Below are positions 1-5,013 of a stretch of DNA of 5,071 nucleotides, one piece after another (positions within the stretch are counted from its first letter, which is position 1; each line of letters starts with the position of its first letter). Origin of the DNA: Planctomycetota bacterium (GTDB lineage: Bacteria > Planctomycetota > Planctomycetia > Planctomycetales > Planctomycetaceae); contig JAEYWB010000059.1 in the NCBI GenBank assembly GCA_023429275.1, positions 1-5,071 of the forward strand, given 5' to 3'. The notes beneath the pieces are model-generated. The model was not told where the DNA came from. It did no database searches and was given only the letters and a program-made list of their open reading frames with translations. A program made the position numbers and the translations under genes.

Positions 1-2
1 CG

Positions 3-425
3 CTGATGGTGCGAAGCGGCCGGGCTCCCATCGCCGACGTGCGGACGCACGTCGCGGCGGTCTACACGCCGACGGAAGCGAGGCTTTACGTGAACGGCAA
101 GGAGGAGGCCCATCGGGACATGACGGACGTGACCCCGATCTCCGCCAGGGTCCCGTTCGAAGTCGGGTGGGAGCTGACCGACACGCTCGATGAAATCCGC
201 GTCTCAAGCATCGCGCGGTATACAGGGAACTTCACGCCCCCCTCCACATTCCAGCCGGACTCCTCGACGCTCCTGCTCTACAACCTGAACGAAGGAGCCG
301 GGGACCATGCTCTCGACTCCTCGGGGGCCGGGCGGCACGGAACGATCACGGATAGCAAGTGGGTCCGTGTTCCGTTGGCAGAACGGACGTCCCCCGCCGC
401 GGAACAACCCGATGCCGCGAAGTGA
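3..425 (+). CDS. LamG/concanavalin-like domain protein, C-terminal part (5' end off the window)
   Basis: The frame is open to the left edge, so the ATG at 6 is probably internal and about 140 C-terminal residues are visible. Counting from that Met, HVAAVY (15-20) followed by ARLYVNGK (25-32) is the usual LamG/pentraxin-like strand pair. LDEIRVSSIARYTGNFTP (61-78), then LLLYNLNEGAGD (89-100) and DSSGAGRHGTI (104-114), matches the closing module of LamG domains that abound in planctomycete exported, surface and kinase-associated proteins. The fold is a beta-sandwich usually involved in carbohydrate or protein binding. No catalytic residues are visible, and the last 20 or so residues are a Pro/Ala-rich tail with no anchor. 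The N-terminal architecture (kinase, protease, sulfatase-associated or other) cannot be judged from this fragment. The gene converges on fusA and is probably unrelated to it in function. Confidence 0.75.
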   Translation: MMVRSGRAPIADVRTHVAAVYTPTEARLYVNGKEEAHRDMTDVTPISARVPFEVGWELTDTLDEIRVSSIARYTGNFTPPSTFQPDSSTLLLYNLNEGAGDHALDSSGAGRHGTITDSKWVRVPLAERTSPAAEQPDAAK

Positions 426-460
426 GACTTCGCTCGAGCGGACGTTGCCGGCGGCGGCCC

Positions 461-482
461 CGGGGGCCGTGATCAGCCCCCG
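461..482. other. GC-only hairpin in the convergent LamG/fusA gap
   Basis: A perfect 7-bp stem CGGGGGC/GCCCCCG encloses an 8-base loop. It begins 36 bases after the stop of the LamG-like gene and lies 127 bases beyond the fusA stop. No T-tract follows on either strand, so it is not a canonical intrinsic terminator. It could still slow polymerase or protect a 3' end. An overlapping alternative pairing exists at 455-469. The rest of the 426-608 gap shows no gene that I can support. Confidence 0.35.
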
Positions 483-608
483 CATGACGATATCGCTGGT
501 CTGACCGGCGCCCTCACCTTTATCCACTTTTCCCAGTGCCTCGGCAAAACGACGTTTCCAAGGGTGGTGTATTCCGAAACGTGTTCGCCAGGACACATCG
601 AAAGCCCC

Positions 609-2684
609 TTACCGACCCATCATCTCGTCGAGAACCTCCTTGGGAGCAAGGTCGTACTTGAGCGGCTCCATCGAGTACGAAGCGCGGCCGGTCGACAGGC
701 TGCGGACGTGCGTCGAGTACCCGAACATCCGGGCGAGCGGGGCCTCTGCCGTCAAAACCGTCAGGTGGTCGCGCGGCTCGCTGCCGACGATGTGCGCATG
801 CCTTTGATTGAGGTCGGCCTGAATGTTTCCGAGGAACTCCGGAGGCGTGACGACCTCGAGCTTCATGACCGGCTCGAGCAGGGCGACCTGGCCGCCGTTG
901 AGCGCGTTCTGAACCGCCATGGCGGACGCCGCACGAATCGCCTCCTCGGTCGACTGACCGTGGACGTAGTCGACCTTCTCGATCACGAACCGGACGTGCA
1001 TGAGCGGATAGCCAACGATCCCCCCCGACTGGGCGGACTCGAGGACCGCCTGGTAGATGAGCTTGTCGACTTCCGGCGGCAGCTCGTCGTGCTTGAGCTC
1101 GCTCTTGACGACGATCGATTCCGCCCCGTCGGTCGGCTCGATCCGAACGCGGACGCGACAGAACTGCGTCTCCGCTCCATTCGGGCGGTTGAACTCCCCT
1201 TCCCCGCGGACCGTCTTCGTCACCGTCTCCCGGTAGCTGACGCGGGGCTTGTGGACCCGGACGTTCAGGTTGAAGTCCCGCTGGAGCCGCTCCTTGATGA
1301 TCTCGAGATGAAGCTCGCCCATACCGCTGATGAGGGTCTGGCCGGGCTCCTCGCTGATCTTCGCCTTGAAGGTCGGATCCTGCCGTCCCAGGCGGCCGAG
1401 GGCGTCTTCGAGCTTCTTGCGGTCGCCGCTCGTCTCCGGCTCGACCGCCATCGAGATGACGGTCTCGGGAAACGTGATCGACTCGAGGAGAATCGGGTTC
1501 CGCTGGTCGCAAAGCGTGTCGCCGGTCGCGACTTCCTTAGGACCGACGATTCCGATGATGTCCCCCGCCGACACCTGGTCGGTTTCGAGCTTCTCCCGCT
1601 GGTCGGCCTGGATGTGCCAGAGCTGGCTGATGAGCTCCATCTTGCCGGTGCGGGGGTTCAGCAGCCGCGAACCGCTCTTGAGGACGCCGGAGTAGACGCG
1701 GGCAAAGCAGAGATCGGCGTGCTTGTCCGCCTGGATCTTGAAGACGAGAGCCGCGAGCGGCTCGGCCGGATCGGGGTTTCGCTCGGCCTCGGCGCTCTCG
1801 TTCTTCTTCGGCTTCGGGTTCGTCCCCTTCACCGGCGGGCGATCGAGCGGGCTCGGCAGATAGCGGGCGACGCCGTCGAGAAGCGGTTGAACGCCACAGT
1901 ACTTGAGGCTCGTTCCGCAGAAGAGGGGCTGAAACCGGCGCTCGATCGTCCCCTTGCGGAGGAGCTCGTGGATCTTCTCCTTCGGCAGGTCCCCGTCGTT
2001 GAGGTACTGCTCCATCGCGGCGTCATCCAGCACCGCGACCATCTCGACGAGCTTGCTCCGCCAGTCCTGCGCGACGGCCTGGTGCTCTTCGGGAATCTCC
2101 TTGACCTCGACGTTCTCCCCCTTGGAGGCGGCGTCGAAGTACATCGCCTTCTGCTCGATCAGGTCGATGATCCCTTCGAAGGCTCCGCCCGCCCCGATCG
2201 GGATGAAGAGCGGACAGGGCTCGGCATTGAGGCGATTGCGCATCTGGTCGATCACGCGCTCGAAGCTGGCGCCGATACGGTCCATCTTGTTGATGAAGCA
2301 CATCCGCGGAACGGCGTACTTGTTCGCCTGCCGCCAGACGGTCTCACTCTGGGCCTCGACCCCTTCCATCGCGCTGAACACGACCACCGCCCCATCGAGG
2401 ACGCGGAGCGACCGCTCCACTTCGGCCGTGAAGTCGACGTGGCCCGGCGTATCGATGATGTTGATCGTCACGTCCTTCCAGCGACAGGTGATCGCTGCGG
2501 AGTAGATCGTGATTCCCCGCTTCGCCTCTTCGGGGTCGAAGTCAGTCGTCGTGTTGCCGTCGTCGACGTTCCCCATGCGGTGGATCGCGTGGGTGTAGAA
2601 CAGAATGCGTTCGGTCGTCGTCGTCTTGCCCGCGTCGATGTGGGCGACAATCCCGATGTTGCGAAGTGTCTCGATAGCAGGCAT
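609..2684 (-). CDS. fusA: Translation elongation factor G, spdEFG2-like subfamily
   Basis: This is a 691-residue ribosomal GTPase of full EF-G length. GTPase motifs are intact: G1 AHIDAGKT (14-21), RGITI in switch I (56-60), DTPGH (78-82), NKMD (132-135) and G5 GTSLK (257-261). Domain II follows at about 310-395, domain III carries GMGELHLEI (454-462), and domain IV/V ends with MFGYSTHVRSLSTGRASY (653-670). Canonical EF-G translocates tRNA and mRNA and, with RRF, splits ribosomes. Here switch I lacks the three-residue insert of spdEFG1/mtEFG1, the GGRG at the tip of domain IV is replaced by GAET (503-506), and the residue matching E. coli His583 is Val574. These are traits of the spdEFG2/mtEFG2 group, so the protein may be recycling-biased; that is inference. 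ATG at 2684 gives the usual MPxxxxLRNIGI start, but I see no convincing Shine-Dalgarno sequence. It lies 211 bases after rpsG, beyond a terminator. Stop is TAA. Confidence 0.96.
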   Translation of the reverse strand: MPAIETLRNIGIVAHIDAGKTTTTERILFYTHAIHRMGNVDDGNTTTDFDPEEAKRGITIYSAAITCRWKDVTINIIDTPGHVDFTAEVERSLRVLDGAVVVFSAMEGVEAQSETVWRQANKYAVPRMCFINKMDRIGASFERVIDQMRNRLNAEPCPLFIPIGAGGAFEGIIDLIEQKAMYFDAASKGENVEVKEIPEEHQAVAQDWRSKLVEMVAVLDDAAMEQYLNDGDLPKEKIHELLRKGTIERRFQPLFCGTSLKYCGVQPLLDGVARYLPSPLDRPPVKGTNPKPKKNESAEAERNPDPAEPLAALVFKIQADKHADLCFARVYSGVLKSGSRLLNPRTGKMELISQLWHIQADQREKLETDQVSAGDIIGIVGPKEVATGDTLCDQRNPILLESITFPETVISMAVEPETSGDRKKLEDALGRLGRQDPTFKAKISEEPGQTLISGMGELHLEIIKERLQRDFNLNVRVHKPRVSYRETVTKTVRGEGEFNRPNGAETQFCRVRVRIEPTDGAESIVVKSELKHDELPPEVDKLIYQAVLESAQSGGIVGYPLMHVRFVIEKVDYVHGQSTEEAIRAASAMAVQNALNGGQVALLEPVMKLEVVTPPEFLGNIQADLNQRHAHIVGSEPRDHLTVLTAEAPLARMFGYSTHVRSLSTGRASYSMEPLKYDLAPKEVLDEMMGR

Positions 2685-2731
2685 GGCAGGACCCGACCTG
2701 TGGTGATCAGTGGGAAAGACCGTCGCGTTTC

Positions 2732-2798
2732 CCTCTGTGTTCTCTGTGCCCTCTGTGGCTCAAGATTCCTGCCACAGAGGGGACACAGGATTCAGAGG
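2732..2798. repeat. Palindromic element made of 9-base CTCTGTGnn repeats, upstream of fusA
   Basis: The left arm is three tandem 9-mers, CTCTGTGTT, CTCTGTGCC and CTCTGTGGC (2733-2759). After an 11-base loop (2760-2770) comes a degenerate reverse-complement copy, GCCACAGAG, GGGACACAG and GATTCAGAG (2771-2797). Folding gives about 27 positions of stem: 11 perfect pairs next to the loop, then three mismatches and a few G-T pairs down to 2732/2798. Composition differs from the neighbouring coding DNA. It resembles the CTCTGTG-type dispersed intergenic repeats I recall from several bacterial phyla including planctomycetes, a recollection not checked here. In the fusA direction it would form a large hairpin in the 5' leader, its near edge 47 bases before the start codon. 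Confidence 0.75.
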
Positions 2799-2813
2799 AA
2801 GAAGCAGCAGGGT

Positions 2814-2856
2814 AAACAAAAACGAGAGGCTTCCTGCTGGCAGGAAACCTCTCGTT
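2814..2856 (-). terminator. Intrinsic terminator downstream of rpsG
   Basis: On the minus strand the arm 2856-2840 pairs with 2837-2821. There are 9 bp (AACGAGAGG/CCTCTCGTT), one G-U pair and 7 bp (TTCCTGC/GCAGGAA), closing on a CA dinucleotide loop that would open to four bases. It is followed immediately by TTTTTGTTT (2822-2814). The hairpin begins 40 bases after the rpsG stop codon and points the right way to end the rpsL-rpsG transcript before fusA. In the opposite direction there is no proper U-tract and no gene to terminate. Confidence 0.87.
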
Positions 2857-2881
2857 GGATTCTTTGGTCTTGGCCTCGCGA

Positions 2882-2899
2882 GTGAACCTTGCGGTTCAC
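2882..2899 (-). other. Small hairpin with GNRA tetraloop covering the rpsG stop codon
   Basis: Read on the minus strand, GTGAACC and GGTTCAC form a perfect 7-bp stem closed by a GCAA tetraloop, a stable GNRA type. The rpsG TGA stop lies in the 5' arm. The intrinsic terminator follows 25 bases later. A role in protecting the 3' end or in protein binding is possible but not shown. Confidence 0.5.
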
Positions 2900-3369
2900 C
2901 ACGCGAAGTGAGCAAACGCCTTGTTGGCGTCGGCCATACGGTGGACGTTTTCGCGGGTCGTCATCGCGACACCTTCCCGCTTGAACGCTGCGGCGATCTC
3001 GTCGGCGAGGGAAACGGCGATTCCACGTCCCTTGCGGCCGCGGGCAGCGGCGAGCATCCAGCGGATCGCGAGGGTCTGCTGGCGCTTCGGGCCGACCGGC
3101 GTCGGGACCTGGTACGTTGCACCGCCGACTCGCTTCGAGCGGACTTCGATGCTCGGGCGAACGTTGTCGAGGGCGCGGGTGAAGATCTCGGCCGGCTCGA
3201 CGTCCGGAATCTTCTTCGCGACGAGGTCCATCGCGTCGTAGAAGGCCTTCATCGCGACCCCCTTCTTCCCGTCGTGCATCAGGCAGTTGATGAACTTCGA
3301 GATGAGGAGCGACCCGTACCGCGGATCCGGCTTCAGCTGCGTCGCGCTGGCGGTGAAACTCTTCGCCAT
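2896..3369 (-). CDS. rpsG: 30S ribosomal protein S7
   Basis: This 157-residue protein has the normal length for S7, which binds the 3' major domain of 16S rRNA, nucleates assembly of the 30S head and contacts tRNA near the E site. Diagnostic stretches are LKPDPRYGS (12-20), MHDGKKG (31-37), the beta-hairpin region [20 protein letters not shown] (70-89), [10 protein letters not shown] and the C-terminal [16 protein letters not shown]. The ATG at 3369 gives the expected short N-terminus. The gene follows rpsL by 98 bases, and no convincing Shine-Dalgarno sequence precedes the start. In E. coli S7 represses the operon by binding the S12-S7 intercistronic RNA. Here that spacer holds only a weak 5-bp stem (GCCTG/CAGGC), so similar control is possible but unsupported. 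An intrinsic terminator lies just downstream. Confidence 0.98.
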   Translation of the reverse strand: MAKSFTASATQLKPDPRYGSLLISKFINCLMHDGKKGVAMKAFYDAMDLVAKKIPDVEPAEIFTRALDNVRPSIEVRSKRVGGATYQVPTPVGPKRQQTLAIRWMLAAARGRKGRGIAVSLADEIAAAFKREGVAMTTRENVHRMADANKAFAHFAW

Positions 3370-3467
3370 AGTGAACTCGACCGACTTATTTCGTGAGGAG
3401 AGCGTGTAAAAGTGGGACGGACGGCCTGAACCGCAATCCCGTCAGCAGGCAAGAGGACCGAAGGGAG

Positions 3468-3845
3468 TTACTTCCCCTTGGGGCGCTTCGCACCGTAGCG
3501 GCTGCGGGCCTGCTTCCGGTTGGCGACGCCGAGCGTATCGAGCACGCCGCGGACGACCTTGTAACGAACACCGGGAAGGTCGCGAACACGACCACCGCGG
3601 ACAAGAACGATCGAGTGTTCCTGAAGGTTGTGGCCTTCACCAGGAACGTAGGCGGTCAGTTCCTTGCCGTTCGACAGCCGAACACGGGCGATCTTCCGCA
3701 GAGCCGAGTTCGGCTTCTTCGGGGTCATCGTCCGCACGATGAGGCACACGCCGCGCTTGAAAGGGCAGCCTTCGAGCAGCGGGGTCTTGGTGCGATTTCC
3801 CTGCTTTTTGCGGGGCTTGCGGACGAGCTGATTGATCGTGGGCAT
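3468..3845 (-). CDS. rpsL: 30S ribosomal protein S12
   Basis: This 125-residue protein matches S12 throughout: [11 protein letters not shown] (2-12), CPFKRGVC (27-34), [11 protein letters not shown] (41-51), [10 protein letters not shown] (68-77), [12 protein letters not shown] (84-95) and the basic tail [17 protein letters not shown]12 lies at the decoding centre and controls accuracy; it is where streptomycin-resistance substitutions occur. Lys43 is present, but position 88, normally Lys, is Arg (codon CGC, 3584-3582), a change known to give streptomycin resistance in E. coli and Mycobacterium tuberculosis. Asp89, the site modified by RimO, is kept. The gene is first in the cluster, read from a clear promoter at 3930-3958 with a leader of about 78 bases, and lacks an evident Shine-Dalgarno sequence. 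ATG at 3845 gives the standard N-terminus. Confidence 0.98.
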   Translation of the reverse strand: MPTINQLVRKPRKKQGNRTKTPLLEGCPFKRGVCLIVRTMTPKKPNSALRKIARVRLSNGKELTAYVPGEGHNLQEHSIVLVRGGRVRDLPGVRYKVVRGVLDTLGVANRKQARSRYGAKRPKGK

Positions 3846-3897
3846 GGACTGCTGACGGTTCCAAACGGGGCCGCGCGGGGCAAAAATGCCGACCGGA

Positions 3898-3921
3898 CCC
3901 TCTTCGGGGGACCCGAAGGGG
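3898..3921 (-). promoter_or_regulatory. Hairpin at the extreme 5' end of the rpsL leader
   Basis: On the minus strand CTTCGGG pairs with CCCGAAG around a 3-base loop. The stem is extended by CCC/GGG across one bulged A, giving 10 bp. It lies just after the predicted start of transcription (about 3923), so the mRNA would begin almost directly with this stem. This could stabilise the transcript. No ribosomal-protein binding site is recognisable. Confidence 0.4.
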
Positions 3922-3929
3922 AAACGCGG

Positions 3930-3958
3930 ACTCTATCGGGGCGGGAAAAACGCGTCAA
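3930..3958 (-). promoter_or_regulatory. Sigma70-type promoter of rpsL-rpsG
   Basis: On the minus strand the -35 box TTGACG (3958-3953) is one base from consensus. A 17-base spacer separates it from the -10 box TAGAGT (3935-3930), which matches 4 of 6. The spacer includes a run of five T. The predicted start near 3923 gives a leader of about 78 bases before the rpsL ATG. It is the best promoter in the window and sits where the str operon promoter is expected, between cysC and rpsL. Confidence 0.75.
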
Positions 3959-3997
3959 GGAATCGCAAGCCGTTTCGGCTGAATCCCCTGACGCTCG

Positions 3998-4026
3998 CGA
4001 GGCCGGAACAGGACGTTCCGACCTCG
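3998..4026 (-). other. 12-bp hairpin between cysC and the rpsL promoter
   Basis: On the minus strand CGAGGTCGGAAC pairs with GTTCCGGCCTCG (one G-U pair) around the loop GTCCT. It lies 85 bases past the cysC stop and 40 bases before the rpsL -35 box. No U-tract follows. It may be a cysC 3'-end structure; because the arms form an inverted repeat in duplex DNA, a protein site upstream of the rpsL promoter is also conceivable. Confidence 0.45.
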
Positions 4027-4050
4027 TCTTCTGCATCGTGTCGACGTGGC

Positions 4051-4086
4051 GCAATCTCTGACAAGCGCAAAGCTTACAGAGATTGC
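4051..4086 (-). terminator. Long hairpin after cysC, terminator-like but without a U-tract
   Basis: On the minus strand GCAATCTCTG pairs perfectly with CAGAGATTGC, and the interior continues as TAAGC with GCTTG past one bulged U. This gives about 15 bp with a 5-base loop, starting 25 bases after the cysC stop. The following bases are GCCACGTCGACAC, so the U-run of an intrinsic terminator is missing. It may act as a 3'-end stabiliser or help factor-dependent termination. Confidence 0.45.
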
Positions 4087-4110
4087 CAGCACGCAGGACG
4101 GGGCACCTGA

Positions 4111-4773
4111 TCAGGCGTCGAGGTAGCCCTTTTCCTTCAGGAAGGCGATGACGTCGTCGGCGAGCTGGTCGATGTTCTTGCTGTCGGAATCAAGGACGAG
4201 TTCCGGCTTGAGCGGCTCTTCGTAGGGATCGCTGATCCCGGTGAAGTTCTTGATTTCCCCGGCGCGAGCCTTCTTGTAAAGCCCCTTCGGATCCCGCTTC
4301 TCGCAGGTCTCGACGGAAGCCTTCACGAGGACTTCGATGAATTCGCCCTCCTTGAACAGGGCGCGGACGTTGTCCCGGTCGATGCGGTACGGCGAGATGA
4401 ACGCGGTCAGGGTGATGATCCCGGCGTCCGCGAACAGCTTCGCGACTTCGCCGATGCGGCGGATGTTTTCCGCCCGGTCGGTCGCACCGAAGCCGAGGCC
4501 GAACCGCGTGGCGAACTCTTCGCCGTAGCGGTCCTTCAGCATCGGGGCGCCGGCGTTGAGGCCCATGCGGATGTTGTCGCCGTCGAGGATGTAGGTCCGC
4601 TTGCCGAGGGCGAACAGCTTGTGATCGACCGTGTTGGCAATCGTGCTCTTGCCCGAGGCGCTGAGCCCCGTGAACCAGATCACGCAGGACTTCTGGCCGT
4701 TCAGCTTCTTGCGGTCGGCACTTGCGACCTTGTGTTCGTGCCACGTGACGTTCATCGATTGACCGGCCGACAT
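4111..4773 (-). CDS. cysC: Adenylylsulfate (APS) kinase
   Basis: APS kinase phosphorylates adenosine 5'-phosphosulfate with ATP to give PAPS, used for sulfate assimilation or as sulfotransferase donor. The 220-residue product has NVTWHEHKV (8-16), the P-loop GLSASGKS (36-43), DGDNIRMGL (64-72), DRAENIRRIGEVA (99-111), the FISPYR substrate loop (125-130) and DPKGLYKKARAGEIKNFTGI (161-180), all typical of CysC. ATG at 4773 is preferred: AGGAG lies 10 bases upstream. The frame stays open to an ATG at 4896, but those 41 extra residues are not CysC-like; ATG at 4782 is too close to AGGAG and 4755 too far. Two oddities: the His usual after DGDNxR is Met70, and about 17 extra residues (73-93 region) separate GL from GF compared with the E. 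coli enzyme. No sulfurylase (cysD/cysN) gene is adjacent within the window. Stop TGA sits in the palindrome CCTGATCAGG. Confidence 0.93.
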   Translation of the reverse strand: MSAGQSMNVTWHEHKVASADRKKLNGQKSCVIWFTGLSASGKSTIANTVDHKLFALGKRTYILDGDNIRMGLNAGAPMLKDRYGEEFATRFGLGFGATDRAENIRRIGEVAKLFADAGIITLTAFISPYRIDRDNVRALFKEGEFIEVLVKASVETCEKRDPKGLYKKARAGEIKNFTGISDPYEEPLKPELVLDSDSKNIDQLADDVIAFLKEKGYLDA

Positions 4774-4783
4774 TTTGCACATG

Positions 4784-4788
4784 CTCCT
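4784..4788 (-). promoter_or_regulatory. Shine-Dalgarno sequence deciding the cysC start
   Basis: AGGAG on the minus strand ends 10 bases before ATG 4773 and only one base before ATG 4782, so it supports the former. It is the only clear Shine-Dalgarno sequence on the minus strand in this window; rpsL, rpsG and fusA lack one. Confidence 0.6.
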
Positions 4789-4824
4789 GATCGCCGCGGC
4801 GGAGACGCCCGGCTCGAAAGTACG

Positions 4825-4930
4825 CCCCCGCGAATCGGACGGGACGGGGGACGTCGAAAACAGACAGCGAAACCGTTCGCTCGGGACCGGTCGCAACGGG
4901 CGGAAATGCTAGAGAATGGATTCGCGGGGG
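4825..4930. repeat. 12-bp inverted repeat in the divergent cysC upstream region
   Basis: CCCCCGCGAATC (4825-4836) is the exact reverse complement of GATTCGCGGGGG (4919-4930), with 82 bases between the arms. Both lie in the 240-base region between the cysC start and the rightward gene. A pair of operator half-sites or a chance GC-rich match are both possible. I find no convincing promoter for either gene in this region. Confidence 0.45.
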
Positions 4931-5013
4931 GGAAGACCTCGAAACCGCCCTCTCCGCTCGCAATCCCCGGCCGGCGCAGGGATGATGAAACTGCCCTCCA
5001 GGAATCGAGTTGC

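Noticed and set aside
431..440. Short palindrome CGCTCGAGCG after the LamG stop
   Set aside because: It is ten bases with no loop; common by chance in GC-rich DNA and without context pointing to a site.
520..1512. A 330-codon minus-strand frame overlapping the 3' half of fusA
   Set aside because: It is the out-of-frame shadow of fusA with a low-complexity Arg/Pro/Gly/Asp composition and no motif.
2685..2813. A promoter for fusA, for example TTGAGC at 2763-2758 as a -35 box
   Set aside because: The sequence 17 bases on is ACACAG, a poor -10, and it lies inside the repeat; no better candidate was found.
564..2885. A 773-codon open frame on the plus strand opposite fusA
   Set aside because: It mirrors the fusA codons in a GC-rich gene; the translation is Arg/Asp/Leu-rich with no recognisable domain, while the minus strand encodes an unmistakable EF-G.
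3370..3467. An E. coli-like S7 autoregulatory site in the rpsL-rpsG spacer
   Set aside because: Only a 5-bp stem with a long loop is visible; there is no recognisable match to the known S7-binding fold.
3393..4061. A 222-codon plus-strand frame opposite rpsL and its promoter
   Set aside because: It is antisense to S12 and runs through the rpsL leader and promoter; no family resemblance is visible.
4106..4115. Palindrome CCTGATCAGG at the cysC stop
   Set aside because: It is short, without loop or neighbouring copies; likely incidental to the TGA stop.
4774..4896. A 41-residue N-terminal extension of CysC from the ATG at 4896
   Set aside because: The extra residues are Arg/Ser/Pro-rich and unlike any CysC, and AGGAG supports the start at 4773.
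4901..4920. A possible plus-strand extended -10 (TGCTAGAGA) for the rightward gene
   Set aside because: No matching -35 box occurs at suitable spacing, so it is not listed as a promoter.
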